From Micrasema longulum (Eukaryota > Arthropoda > Insecta > Trichoptera > Brachycentridae), in contig JAGVSM010004540.1 of the NCBI GenBank assembly GCA_022494885.1, forward strand, positions 27,615-91,614: 64,000 nucleotides of DNA, written 5' to 3'. This document shows, piece by piece, positions 23,345 to 34,527 of the stretch. The notes under the pieces were generated by a model. It made no database searches. It saw nothing but the letters and a program-made list of their open reading frames with translations, and had not been told where the DNA came from. The position numbers and the translations under genes were made by a program. Numbering within the stretch: the first letter of the stretch is position 1; every line of letters starts with the position of its first letter.

Positions 23345-23890
23345 ATAAATCAACAAATGCTTGCAGACTGGTTAAATAAGTTACTGGCTACAAATATAGG
23401 CAGAATGGTGAATGTTACACAGTGTTTAAGTGGCCACTTAAACCAGCTAATGACAGGTCATAAGCCCTGTAAATGCCTAGACTTCCATATTCCTTCCTTG
23501 ATAATGGTTTCCTTCTCTGTTGCAACAAATTTAAATATGAATAACTCCCTAGGGAGGATATCCAGCCAGTCTGCAAGCATTTTTACGTACTCAAAACATT
23601 GTTAAATTAACTACCTGGTAAAAGACGAAGTATAACAATTAAAAAATTGTTTTCAGGCGTTGCCTGGTACGTGAATTGGTTCAGCCGGATGAATCTCACC
23701 CGCATGATAAAGGTTTCAGCTCTTTTACTTCACAAAAGTCAAGAGGTGGAAGAGTTGAGGAGATGTGGATGTAAAGTGGCCACTCAAACCAGCCAATGGC
23801 AGGTCATAAGCCCTGTAAATGCCTTAATTTCCATATTCCCTTCTGAAAAATGTTTTCCTTCTCTGTTGCAACAAATTTAAATAAATAATT
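23345..23890 (+). repeat. ~380-bp family, head-to-tail tandem dimer
   Basis: AAGTGGCCACT occurs at about 23427 and 23775; GTAAATGCCT occurs in both units. The second unit has a deletion between GATGTGGATG and TAAAGTGGCC. Boundaries repeat as AACATTGTTAAATTAACTACC. Confidence 0.8.
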
Positions 23891-24099
23891 TACGAAACAT
23901 TTTGCATATTTTCCCAAAGTCGAGAATTTCGCCAGTTTCGTTCACTATCGGGGCACCCCTGAGAATCTTCCATTTCTCGACCCGAAAGCAGTGATCTAGT
24001 GGTTAGCATATTTGGACGGAGAAATAAGTTTATTCCGCGTTTTTGATCGAGTAAGACAGTGACATGACAGTTGCCATAATGCCCGCCGTAGATCAATGA

Positions 24100-24384
24100 C
24101 ACCACAGTGTGGGCGCGCAAAAAGTCGAACAGTTTAAAATGTCCACCGGCGAATGTTTTGTGGCCACTGTGCGCCGCCTCGGGGACGTTAGCGCTCCGAA
24201 TAGAGTTATTCCGCCGAATCGCACAGTGAGATGTGCGCGTATTGCAGCCGAGTGGGGTTCAGAATAAAAGTCTGAATTCATTCCCGATTGATTTTTTAAA
24301 ATTAATTCGATTCGGTAGTTCGGATGGCAGATGGGACCATCTGTGATTTTCAAAAATGTGCCGGAGAGCTGAATTACTATTTTT
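24100..24384. other. GC-richer block, unassigned
   Basis: Base composition differs from its surroundings (CGCGCAAAAAGTC, GTGCGCCGCCTCGGGG). No reading frame or repeat match is convincing. Confidence 0.3.
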
Positions 24385-24745
24385 TTATGTTTTTTATTTA
24401 TATATATTTAGACCCCTGTATTTAGTAGCCTTACGTGGCATGTACAAGGCTAAGGTACTCGGAAAAAATCGTTTTTGTTTTTCTTGGAAATGGGATCTTC
24501 GATCACTGATTTTGGTTTATTACCTTTATGAGTCCAATCACCATTGTTGCAAAGTCCAAGAACAATGGCGCGTGATAACTACTTTTAACTACAGTGTGGA
24601 TATCTGTTGAGGATATTCCATCTTTTCTGCATTCTGCTTCGAGATTATGGCGTTGCAAACTGAAAAATGGGCACTGAAATAACAGATGTTCGATACTCTG
24701 CGCAGAAATATCATCGCATGGACAATAGTCATCATTTCTTAATTA
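24385..24745 (-). mobile_element. R1/LOA-like LINE C-terminus (family k)
   Basis: Reverse copy of the family best seen at 33590-33940; coding remnants of LLFQCxFFSLQRHNLEAEC. The 3' end TACTAAATACAGGGGTC is at the low end. Confidence 0.65.
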
Positions 24746-24774
24746 CTATTCAATTTTAAGACTTTAATCCACAA

Positions 24775-25018
24775 ACTAAAAAAACGTTTTGAGTTTGTCC
24801 AAATGGGACAGGATTCAACCCCCTAAGAAGCTGTTAATATCGCAATATTACAACAGACATAAATAACATTTTAAAAAAGTAAATATGTATATAAGTCTCT
24901 TCTTACAGAAGGTAACATAAAGTTTGATCAAAAATTCGAAATATTGTTGTTAATAAATCCAACTGGTCCATGAAAAAATATACAAATTTAAAATGTAAAA
25001 TTTTCAGGCGTTGCCTAG
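24775..25018 (-). repeat. ~380-bp foldback family partial unit
   Basis: GAGTTTGTCCAAATGGGACAGG, here in two blocks, and GGCGTTGCCTAGTA at the right edge. Confidence 0.6.
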
Positions 25019-25019
25019 T

Positions 25020-25770
25020 ATTATTATTATTATTATTATGGATAATTTATATAGCGCCATTTTCGTAATATAATACCTCAAGGGCGCTTTACATGATGAT
25101 TGTATTGTTAAATTAATTTAATTGAAGCTTTTCAATTTGTAATTTAAATTAAAACAATTTGTTTTGTTGTCACGTGCTACGGATTTATTCAAATGATTTA
25201 GAGAACAAGTGGGTTTTAAGTTTTTTCCGAAACATCACTTCACTTTCACAGCCTCGCACCTCTGCTGGGAGAGCATTCCATGCCATAGGGCCTGCGACCG
25301 CAAATGCGCGTTCACTAAATTTAGTGCGCTGTTTGCGTAGAGGTATAATAACTTTTCCTCTCGCCGTAGACGTAGCTGATCTAAGCGTGAGACGCCTGTC
25401 AGCTAGTTCATCTGGAATGCATAGTTCCCTTAGATATTCCGGAGCAGAGTTGTGCAGTGACTTATACATAAGCCAACAGAGTTTGTATTCGACCCTCTGT
25501 GGAAAACGTAGCCAGTGTAGTTCCCGAAGTAGTGGAGTGATATGACTGAACTTAGAGATTCCGAAAATAAGTCTCGCTGCGGCATTCAATACAGATTGTA
25601 GGCGAGTCATTTTGTTCATTGGTAGACCTGCATAGATACCATTACAATAATCGACTCTAGACACTACAAACGCATTTATTAATTGACGGGCGGCATCAAC
25701 CGGCAAATTTTTGCGTATGCATTTAATTTGTCTCAGCTGGTAGAAGCATGAACTTATCGTTCTACTCATT
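25020..25770 (-). mobile_element. CR1/L2-like LINE, well-preserved ORF2 C-terminus
   Basis: The minus frame 25185-25769 (194 codons) has no stop: LINAFVVSRVDYCNGIYAGL, LQSVLNAAARLIFGISKFSH, LHWLRFPQRVEYKLCWLMYK, AWNALPAEVRG. This is the post-RT domain typical of CR1/L2-like elements. The 3' UTR includes TATAGCGCCATTTTCG and (TTA)n. The open frame suggests it is among the younger insertions here. Confidence 0.85.
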
Positions 25771-25771
25771 T

Positions 25772-26195
25772 AGTATGTTGAGAGAGCCCTTTTAATACCC
25801 TGTCATAGCTCTAATTTTCTTGCCTCCTCTTTCACAGTAGTAGCCGTTCGATTGTTAAATAATCTACCCACTAATGTTAGAGACCTTCTTTATTTACATT
25901 TAAGTCAAGATTAAAATGTCACTATCTAAATATTTAAATTATTTTTTATCCTTCTTCTTTCCTTCCCATCCCCTTTCCACTCTTTATAGTATATTTTAAA
26001 TATTTTTTTATTTTGTTAATCATTGTTTTTAATTTTTGTATAAAATTGCAAGATTCAATATGTCCATGTATTTATAATTTTCTCAAACCGAACGGTTTGG
26101 GTAGGTAGGAAGAAATTGCCTTAAGGCAATATGCCCGCCCTTATATATATATATATATATTGTATATGTGTATAAAGTGTCAAATAAAAATGAAT
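25772..26195 (+). mobile_element. LINE family d, 5'-truncated
   Basis: C-terminal ORF2 pieces (NFLASSFTVVAVRL-like, with frame breaks), GCCTTAAGGCAATATGCCCG, a TATATATA run and a TAAA tail. Confidence 0.75.
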
Positions 26196-26204
26196 AAATA
26201 AAAA

Positions 26205-26560
26205 TATGTAGGTGAAAGAATTCAATTACACGAATCTCATCCACATAAATAAAGGTTTCAGCTCTTTATCTTTACAAATATAAAAAAATGGAAGAATTAA
26301 AGGGATATAGATGATCAAATATAAGTCTACTATAAACCATTGTGTCTTTATACTTTCCTAATAATATTTTTTTGTGTATCAATATGTCCTTAAAATGCTC
26401 ATTGGGCGTACTTATATATAAATAAATAAATACGGGTAGAATGGTGAATGTTACACAGTGTGTAAAGTGACCACTCAAACCAGCCAACGACAGGTCATAA
26501 TAACTGTAGATGCCTAGACTTCTTTATCAGGTACTTTCTCTAAAATATTCTTCATCTCTG
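26205..26560 (+). repeat. ~380-bp family unit interrupted by a LINE tail
   Basis: GGTGAAAGAATTCAATTAC to GATCAAATATA, then a family-a LINE 3' end (26325-26432), then GTAGAATGGTGAATGTTACA onward. Confidence 0.7.
26325..26432 (+). mobile_element. LINE family a 3' end
   Basis: TATTTTTTTGTGTATCAATATG, here split by mismatches, GCTCATTGGGCGT and (TAAA)n. It lies inside a foldback-family unit. Confidence 0.65.
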
Positions 26561-26761
26561 TTGTAATTTATTAAAAAAAACATGCTCAGCTGTAAAAAAG
26601 AATGTTTTAAAAAAGGAAAAAACATGCATACGTATTTTATGAGATTTAAAAAAAAATGACTAGAAAGAAACTTTAAAAGAAATAAAAGATAATACATTTA
26701 ATTTATAAAAAAAAAAACATCTTATTTTGGAAGTTTTTAGCCGTGTAAAATAATAAAAGAA

Positions 26762-26850
26762 ATGTAACAAAAATGATCAAGATACGCTGCGATTGGTGTA
26801 CCAATGCAGTGCCCTATGCACCATTAGGTGCGAAAAGGGAATGATGATGA
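26762..26850 (+). mobile_element. SINE family 1, 3' third
   Basis: TGATCAAGATACGCTGCGAT, GGTGTACCAATGCAGTGCCC and a GATGATGAT end. Confidence 0.7.
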
Positions 26851-26984
26851 TTATTATATTTTTAGTTAATTATGTGGATTTTCTTTTTTTAATTTTCAAA
26901 TTATGCAATCTCATTATGTACATTCAAAAAAATATTGCTATGTTTAACGTATCTGTTAAAGACAGACGGAACGAGTATATGTAA

Positions 26985-27230
26985 AAAAGAAAACAAGAAA
27001 AGAGTTATATCTTGAACCACCCTTATAAAAGTCTTTATATTTACCGACAAAGAACCCGCCACTTTTTCTCTTTCATTCTTCGTACCAGTAATCTTTTAAT
27101 TCAATTAATGTTCTAAGGACGTCCACAGGCGCCCAGTGGGCAGATCTCAACACGTCTGCGGGTCCCACGACAGATCATAATGGTGTCGTACTCCCAACAC
27201 TCTTCGGAAAATGTTCAAACATGATATAAA
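26985..27230. other. Unassigned DNA with a GC-rich patch
   Basis: About 27115-27215 is GC-rich and has no match elsewhere in the window. Confidence 0.3.
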
Positions 27231-27434
27231 ATATCATAATTTATCAAAAGAGTATTTTGAGTTCGTCCAATTTTTATAGAGTCGGTGGTAATATTATTGA
27301 TTATAATTTATTGTTACACTGTTAGTTCAAATATGCCTCAGAATTAGAATTTTAAAATTACTGCGCTTAAGATACGATATATTTATATAATCTTCCTAAG
27401 GTTGGTAGACTAAAACCTGAACAAATAAAAATAA

Positions 27435-27895
27435 TTTGTTGCAACATAGAGGAAAAACATTTTTAAGAATATATGGGAGTCATTTACAGGGTTTATGACC
27501 TGTCATTGGCTGGTTTCAAGTGGCTAATTTACACACTGTGTAACATTCGCCATTCTGCCTATGTTTAAACATTCACACTTCCTTAACTCTTCCATCTGTT
27601 GACTTCTGTGAAGTAAAAAAGTTGAAACCTTTATCATGCGTGTGAGATTCATCCGGCTGAACCAATTCACCTACTAGGCAACGCCTGAAAACAATTTTCC
27701 AATTTTTCATACTTCTTCTTTTACCAGGTAGTTAATTCAACAATGTTTTGAGTATGTCCAAATGCTTGCAGACTGGCTGGATTTTTCGTCGTGCTGCAGC
27801 AAATTTAAATATGAACAACTCCCTAGGGAGAAAATCCAGCTAGTCTGCAAGCATTTCGACATACTCAAAACATTGTTGAAATAAAAATTAAATTA
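27435..27895. repeat. ~380-bp family: reverse unit followed by a small foldback
   Basis: Reverse unit from GTTGCAACATAGAGG to ACAATGTTTTGAGTATG, then a 110-bp hairpin (27757-27873) whose arms are GTCCAAATGCTTGCAGACTG and its complement. Confidence 0.8.
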
Positions 27896-27949
27896 AAAGT
27901 TCTGTTTCTAGGCGTAAGAAGAACAAAGCTTTGCGTGTGAAATAGAATT

Positions 27950-28135
27950 CTAAGCCTCTTAGTGCAGTGGTTGGTCAGTCACGATTTATTCTTGAAGTGT
28001 CGGGTATAATTCCTGGCAGAGTCGACGTGAAATATTCGTTTTAGAAGTGGGTTAACAGTGTTAACACTGCAATATTTCAACACAATACCTGTAATTTAGT
28101 TTCCTATGCACCACGGGTGCGAGTAGGCGTATTAT
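27950..28135 (+). mobile_element. Degenerate tRNA-derived SINE
   Basis: A-box-like AGTGCAGTGGTTGG, weak B box, GTGAAATATTC and CCTATGCACCACGGGTGCG, as in family 1 but strongly diverged. Confidence 0.45.
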
Positions 28136-28489
28136 TATGGTGAATTAGCCCGCAATAAGAATTAGCATTAGTGATGAAATCAAACGAAGCCCCCGCGGCG
28201 TTTAAGTATGTTTTTTTAACTTTTCAACCCCATGGAATCATCCCTAATCAGAGGCATATTGTGCCGGCTTAACCCCCGTGAATAATCCATGGGTGGGGTC
28301 TATTTCACCCCTCCCACGGGGAATTATCGACCAATGGGGTGCCTACAACCCTTGGAAATGGAAAGTTTATGTGGTTGGTGGCACGCGACATGACAATGTA
28401 AAAATAATCATTTAAATTTATGGCTATAACACATTATAATTTTATATTACATTAATTTTAACGAATATAAACACAAAAAAATATTTAGA

Positions 28490-28905
28490 GTTTGTCGACA
28501 TATTTATGTACGTCCATAAAAATATAATTCTCACATAGAATCACAATGACATCACAGACAATGTAGATCTGAATTTATTGCGAAAGACAGGGAAAACATT
28601 TTTGAGATGGGAATATGGAAGTCTAGGCGTTTACAGGGCTTATGACCTGTCGTTGGCTGGTTTAAATGGCCACTTTATGATGACGTGGTAAAGGTTTCAG
28701 CTCTTTTACTTCACTCAAGTCAACAGATGGAAGAGTTTAGAAAGCGTGGATGATTATGCAATGGCAAAATGGTGAATGTTACACGATGTGAAAAGCGGCC
28801 ACTTAAACTGGCCAAGGACAGGTCGCACGCTCTGTAGATGCCTAGACTTCTGTATTATCTTCTTTAAAATGTTCTTCATATTGTTGTAATATGTTAATGC
28901 TCCAC
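28490..28905. repeat. ~380-bp family, inverted partial units
   Basis: Reverse arm ending GGTTTAAATGGCCACTTT, then forward arm from AAAGGTTTCAGCTC through CCACTTAAACTGGCCAAGGA. Confidence 0.7.
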
Positions 28906-29034
28906 AAATGTATGGTTTATGCTATGTTTTTCTTCTCTTGTTGTGCGTTTTGCAATATAAATTAGTATTAGTAGTGTTTAAAACTGTTTGAACATGTTGT
29001 TAATTATCTCTATTTATTTTTTAAAATTGTTTTT

Positions 29035-30130
29035 TTTTTATATATATATTTGGACTCCTGTATTTAGTAGCCTTACGTGTCATGTACAAGGCTAAAGAAC
29101 TCGGAAAAATCGTTTTTGTTTGTCTTGGAAATGGGATGTTCGATCACTGATTTTGGTTTATTACCTTTATGAGTCCAATCACCATTGTTGCAAAGTCCAA
29201 GAACAATAGCGCGTGATGTTTACATTTAACTCCAGTGTGGATATCTGTCGAAGATATTTATTTATTTATTTATTATATACATACGGCCTAAGCCAATTAC
29301 AACAGTTACATGAAGAAACATAAATGCAAGAAACTGAACAAAAAGAACATAAAACTATTTAGCAAAGACAAACAAAGGCAAAACAATATTAGAAGACAAT
29401 ATATTTAAAAAAACGAAATATCAAAAACTTTGAGCTAAACCATACCAATCCAACTTCATCCCACACTGTTTAGTCGCGAAGAGATCTACGAAAAGCCGGA
29501 AGATCTGTCCCAAAAAATTCCAAGTCGTGTGATGAATTGACTAATCTACACATTCTGGACATTGGGGCATAAAACCAAAGTTGCTCTTAGAAGATTTTAT
29601 AAATAGCAGATTTTGACTTCTGGTGACACGGTTGGGAACATGAAAAGAAATTGATCGCAACAGAGATGGGACATCACTTAAAGCATTAAGTATTTTGAAA
29701 ATGCATATAAGGTCCATCTCAGTTCTACGTCTCTCAATGAAGACAGATTAAGAGGTTGCTCTATTTCAAAATAGGAATAATTACCCCTTTGTAATCCGAG
29801 CAACCATGCCACTTTTCTTAGAAAACGGTGTTGGACAGACTCGATACGGTCAATATGAGTCCTGTAGAATGGAGACCAAATGGGAGAAGCGTATTCTAGA
29901 TGGGGTCGAACTAGTGAGCAATAAAGAGTTTTGATGGTATTAATATTTTTGAAGTCCGCCGTCACTCTATTGATAAAACCGAGAAGTTTGAGTGATTTGT
30001 TTATTTATTCCATCTTTCCTGCATTCTGCTTCAGGATTATGGCGTTGTAAACTGAAAAATTGGCACCGAAATAACAGATGTTCGATACTCTGTGAAGAAA
30101 TATCATCGCATGGACAATAGTCATCATTCC
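29035..30130 (-). mobile_element. R1/LOA-like LINE family k, split by a family-b LINE
   Basis: Family k at 29035-29258 and 30003-30130. Removing the insert restores GGATATCTGTC-GAAGATATT-CCATC as in 24595-24630. Confidence 0.8.
29259..30002 (-). mobile_element. 5'-truncated I/Jockey-like LINE (family b)
   Basis: Minus frame 29678-29965 encodes TADFKNINTIKTLYCSLVRP, EYASPIWSPFYRTHIDRIES and FLRKVAWLLGLQRGNYSY. The C-terminal part is out of frame. Tail: GGCCTAAGCCAATTAC block and (TAAA)n at the low end. Confidence 0.85.
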
Positions 30131-30320
30131 TTCATTTCATTTTCATTTTTTTTGCACCACAACAGGCCAGGAGGCCCAATTGCAGTGGTGAATTACATTA
30201 CAGAACAACCAGGCTTGAGAAAAATCACATTTTTTTATTTTTTGTGTTCTCACCGGGAATCGAACCCGGAACCTTCCGTGCGTGAGTCAAGCGTCTTGAC
30301 CACTACACCACGGAGGCCGC
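30131..30320 (-). mobile_element. tRNA-derived SINE (family 2), complete head
   Basis: Reading the minus strand from 30320: GCCTCCGTGGTGTAGTGGTC contains a strong A box, followed by B box GGTTCGATTCC (30256-30266) at tRNA-like spacing. A tRNA-unrelated body of ~110 bp ends in an A/AAATG-rich tail. There is no acceptor-stem pairing or 3' processing context that would make it a working tRNA gene. It is inserted in family k. Confidence 0.8.
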
Positions 30321-30339
30321 ATGGGTAACTTCTTAGTAT

Positions 30340-30450
30340 ATTCTCACATGTAAAAATATAAAAAAAGTATATTGTTAAGTGTCCTCGGCACGGGTCCCAG
30401 TGAGGTCACAATATTTTTATTATTAATCATAGTTTCTAATGGAAAAAAAA
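30340..30450 (-). repeat. GTGACCTCACTGGGG-family retroelement block
   Basis: Reverse copy: TTAAGTGTCCTCGGCACGGG and CCCAGTGAGGTCAC; compare 11962 and 36335. Confidence 0.6.
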
Positions 30451-30824
30451 TATGAACAAATAAATAAACTTCGGTTTTGGCTGAAAATCTTATTTCGTTC
30501 GGTTACTACAAAATATTATTAGTGAAAACTTGGTCATTTAACTTAATTGCCGTTCATTGATTAATTGGTGGTCGAGAGGTTAAGGTGGATCACTGTCCGC
30601 GCAATGCGTAAGGGTACTGGTCTAAGCTAGTTGCGTATCCAATTTATAACGTGTCAAATAATTAGACAATTAATTATAGCGAATTAAAATTACATCTGAT
30701 GTCTGTGGGAATCGGCTTATTGCTTAAAATATTCTTTATTGGTCTGACAAGTCTGTTCCTCCAGCGATGATACAAGAATAAAAGTTCGCTTAATTCTGTC
30801 GAAATGAGATCTTTTAGGCGAATA

Positions 30825-30890
30825 TTTGGCCGATTTATATAGCGCCGTTTTTGTGAAAAATAATTTCAAGGGCGCTTTACAATTGTGTAT
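30825..30890 (-). mobile_element. CR1/L2-like LINE 3' terminus
   Basis: TATAGCGCCGTTTTTGTGA and AAGGGCGCTTTACA, as at 25060-25095. Confidence 0.6.
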
Positions 30891-30924
30891 TTAAACTTAC
30901 ATTCTAACAAAGCTACATATTATT

Positions 30925-31134
30925 TTTAATTCCTCTTTCTTTGCTAACTCATATAGTGTCTATGCCGCTCGACTGTGGAATCATCTCCCATCCATCATCA
31001 AAAATGTTTTTTTATTTTTTTTTTATTTATTTACAATTTTAAAAAACCCGTTAGGGTTACATTAGAAATTTAATATTGTCTAGTCATTTTATGTCTCGTC
31101 TAGTCTAGTTAGTTCAGTCATAATGTGCTTTTTC
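30925..31134. mobile_element. Two LINE scraps
   Basis: A forward ORF2 C-terminal scrap (AARLWNHLPSIIKN, 30960-31008) abuts a reverse family-e 3' end (31010-31134, with CCCGTTAGGGTTAC). Confidence 0.65.
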
Positions 31135-31330
31135 AGATTGAAAAGTGTAAGAATCGGAGCAAACATGGGTGATTTAACTGTCAGTCGTCTTCTGTATGCT
31201 GATGATGCCGTGCTTCTTGCTAACAACAAAGAGGAACTGCAATTCTTGGCAACAAAGGTCTACGATGTATGCGAGGGAAGTGATTGGCTGATGAATGTCG
31301 ATAAATCCAATATGATGGTTTTTGAGCGAT
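31135..31330 (+). mobile_element. RTE-like LINE fragment with RT YADD motif
   Basis: An uninterrupted frame encodes DLTVSRLLYADDAVLLANNK and WLMNVDKSNMMVFER. The YADD box is the catalytic core of reverse transcriptase; this is the only active-site motif of a LINE seen in the window. It is truncated on both sides. Confidence 0.85.
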
Positions 31331-32501
31331 CATAATGAACAATAATGAACCTCAACAATGTTTAATTATGTCCAAATGCTTGCAGACTGGCTGGATTTCC
31401 TCCCTAGGGAGTTGTTCATATTTAAATTTATTTCAACAGAGGAAAGAAAAACTGAGAAGGGAATATGGAAGTCTAGGCATTTACAGGGCTTATGACCTGT
31501 CATTGGCTGGTCTCTCCAATTTTTTTCCAATAGGTCATAAGTCCTGTATATGCCTAGACTTCCATATTCCCTTCTCAATTTTTTTTTTCCCTCTGTTGAA
31601 ATAGATTTAAATATGAACAACTCCCTAGGGAGGAAATCCAGCCAGTCTGCAAGCATTTGGACATAATCAAACATTGTTGAATTACCACCTGGTAAAAGAA
31701 GAAGTATAAAAATTGGAAAATTGTTTCCAGGCGTTGCCTAGTAGGTGATTTGGTTCAGCCGGATGAATCTTACCCACGTGATAAAGGTTTCAGCTCTTTC
31801 ACTTCACAAAAGTCAACAGATGGAAGAGTTGAGGAAATGTGGATGTTCAAACATGGGCAGAATGGTGAATGTTACACAGTGTGTAAAGTGGCCACTTAAA
31901 CCAGCCAATGACAGGTCATAAGCCCAGTAAATGCCTAGACTTCCATATTCCCTTCTCAAAATTTTTTTTTCCCTCTGTTGAAATAAATTCAAATAATGAA
32001 CCTGCTTAAGTAATCGCAGTCATAAGTCAACGCGTGTGTAATCTCTAAGTCAACGCTCTTGTCGGTTTGTTTTTTGTTTTCCTCGTAAATAAATACAGTT
32101 CATTGGCAAAAATCAGCGTTTATTATAAAAAATAATACAATTTATTGCATTTGCAAACTAGTAAGGAGTATCTAATACAAAAAAGTGAAAATTAAATTAC
32201 AATTACTATGGCGATTGCTTTTGTTGACATTTGCCTTGCCAACTGCCGGCCAAATGCAATGAATAGCATGATAAATAATAAATACACAAATAAAAATAGC
32301 AGTTTTAGAATATTTTCCATGTTTCCACCGGTGGAATTCGAATATGTGATTGCGCAGCAGGATTAAACGTAAATATGACGTTTAATGTTAGGTGTTCACG
32401 GATGTTGCATTGTGATCGCGAATACGATAAACAACCATGGTGAGAAATTGTTATCACGTCGCTAATTAGCACGTCGAAAGTTATTTGTGATTGAGCTACT
32501 G
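31325..32501 (+). mobile_element. hAT-like element (family H) carrying a foldback insertion
   Basis: H sequence resumes at 31992 after the foldback (31353-31991) and runs uninterrupted to the terminus ATTGAGCTACTG (32501). The interval includes CGTTTATTATAAAAAATAAT and ATTGCGCAGCAGGATTA, matching 15023-16166 minus its LINE. The left ~55 bp are missing. Confidence 0.7.
31353..31991. repeat. ~380-bp family inverted dimer with a 12-bp duplication
   Basis: Starts CAACAATGTTTAATTATG. Arms of about 150 bp form a near-perfect palindrome centred near 31515, continuing into a full forward unit. AATAATGAACCT flanks it at 31341-31352 and 31992-32003, and the uninterrupted target is seen near 14430. Confidence 0.85.
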
Positions 32502-32509
32502 AGAGTTAT

Positions 32510-33585
32510 AGTGATTTATAATCCATGATATCTCCGATGCATATGATCGATGTTAAGACGATGATCGAATCTATCCTCTTGTTTGCAAAGGCACCCAATT
32601 TACTAACCAAAAATGCACTCCTTGCCAACACGTGTCAGAACTCGAGTCAATGAACCAACATAACAAACAACTCAAAACAAATTATCCTATTGTGAGCCAA
32701 TTGAATGCTCCTGTATAGAAGTTCAAACGTTCGATCCGGGGTTCCCCAAGGAATCAATTTAAACCCCCTACTTTATTATTCGCACTTAATTAAGCATACC
32801 GCAGTGAATTTAATTGAGGCAGTTTGTGCACTTGTTGACCGATTTTTATTATAAACACAAATGTACATAAATTTATTTTTAAAAAATCTATTATTTCGTG
32901 GCGATAATTGGCCAAACAGATGAAGTGGTGTGGTATAGCAAAATATTTGATGGTATCCATCGGCTCCTAATTTATGGAAAATGCCTGATCAAAAGAATAA
33001 TTCCTTTAATATTTGAATAAAACCACTTACTGGCTTTCCTATGTCTACCGGTTTCGAGACGTCCGTCTCTTCGTCAGGACACCAATTAAACCAACATGCA
33101 AAACTCACTGTACATCTTCGATGTTGCATAAACACACAAAACCAAAACGACATGTATTTTAATAAGCACAAGCACTGATTAGGTCAAACATGCACTGATT
33201 AAATAATCAAAATATTTCGTGTTGTGGGAGAAATAATTGAAAACAAAGTGAGGGAATGAAGGGAGGGGCGTGAGTTCAATAAGTTTAGGGTGACTATTAA
33301 AACGGAATATCGTATGACGGGCTATATTGAAAGGTTGTTTAGTTATCGATCAGAGGAACATTATTTTTAAAGCTTTCCTAATATAAAATATTTCCATTTA
33401 TTATTTGTATGTAAGATCTTAACTCCTGTATACTCATTAAAGAAATGATTAAAATTGATTAGGTGATTTGCGAATTCGAAGGAATTGCTATTGTGAAGGC
33501 ACCCCATATGTTTTTTTTTTTTTTACAACAAAATCCAATTTTAAAGGGCACTGGATTGACGGGCAAACTAAAGGGCACTGTTTAA
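32510..33585. other. Mostly unassigned DNA with one short repeat
   Basis: 33030-33200 matches 48838-49010 (CTCTTCGTCAGGACACCAAT). No gene recognised. Confidence 0.4.
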
Positions 33586-33589
33586 ATTA

Positions 33590-33940
33590 AGGAATGATGA
33601 CTATTGTCCATGCGATGATATTTCTTCACAGAGTATCGAACATCTGTTATTTCAGTGCCAATTTTTCAGTTTGCAACGCCATAATCTTGAAGCAGAATGC
33701 AGGAAAGATGGAATATCCTTAACAGATATCCACACTGTAGTTAAAAGTAGTTATCACGCGCCATTGTTCTTGAACTTTGCAACAATATTGATTGGACTCA
33801 TAAAGGTAATAAACCAAAATCAGTGATCGAACATCCCATTTCCACGACAAACAAAAACGATTTTTTCAGAGTACCTTAGCCTTGTACATGACACGTAAGG
33901 CTACTAAATACAGGGGTCCAAATGTATATAAAAAAAAACT
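33590..33940 (+). mobile_element. R1/LOA-like LINE C-terminus (family k), best copy
   Basis: Encodes DDYCPCDDISSQSIEHLLFQ then CQFFSLQRHNLEAECRKDG and ends INQNQ-stop. The CxC...H...C arrangement is the C-terminal knuckle of R1/LOA-type ORF2. The 3' UTR includes CATGACACGTAAGGC. Confidence 0.75.
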
Positions 33941-33944
33941 GGAT

Positions 33945-34055
33945 TGACGTGGGAAGAGGCCAAAATGCATGCTGGCGATGGGTCTCCTGGAGGTAACCGG
34001 TGATGTCCACATGCTCCACTTAGGAGCGGACGTGGAAAAGAAGAAGAAGATATTG
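33945..34055 (+). mobile_element. RTE-like LINE 3' fragment
   Basis: GGATTGACGTGGGAAGAGGC, GGTCTCCTGGAGG, CACATGCTCCACTTAGGAGC, and a GAAAAGAAGAAGAAG tail. Confidence 0.65.
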
Positions 34056-34520
34056 ACTTCATTTTTTAAACATAATAATGTTTTATTTTATTTAAAGAGT
34101 ATTTGGAAAAGAAGGCTATTATGAGAAAAGTTACTATGAAGTGTTGCCATCTGTTTCAAAAAGCCATTTCACTGCCTACTTTTCCTTAAAACATTTGAGT
34201 TAAAACAGAAGAAAGATTAATAATAGCTTAATAGTATTCACAGTAAATGTACCCATGTATGTATTTGCATAATATGTAGATTGTTTCATAGACCATAGAG
34301 AATTAACAGGTTTCATTAATTGTAATACACCAGAAAGCAATCATCGATTGGATATACCGAAAAGTAATAAATTATGTTTTTATCTCGCTTAAGAAACATT
34401 AAAAATCAGTTTTATTTTTTTCCTTAAATCAGAAAAAATTAAGAAACATTTAAATGAGAAAGTACGTTTGTCTGGTTGATCATTCTTCACGTCGCTACGC
34501 GCAGCCGATCACCGTATTTT
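34056..34520. other. AT-rich DNA, no feature seen
   Basis: No coding or repeat signal recognised. Confidence 0.35.
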
Positions 34521-34527
34521 TTGCTTA

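Noticed and set aside
30244..30320. Possible functional tRNA gene
   Set aside because: A and B boxes are good but arms do not form a proper acceptor stem, and a SINE body and A-rich tail follow.
31335..31674. Two opposite-strand frames with nearly the same peptide
   Set aside because: Explained by the DNA palindrome of the foldback repeat; not a gene pair.
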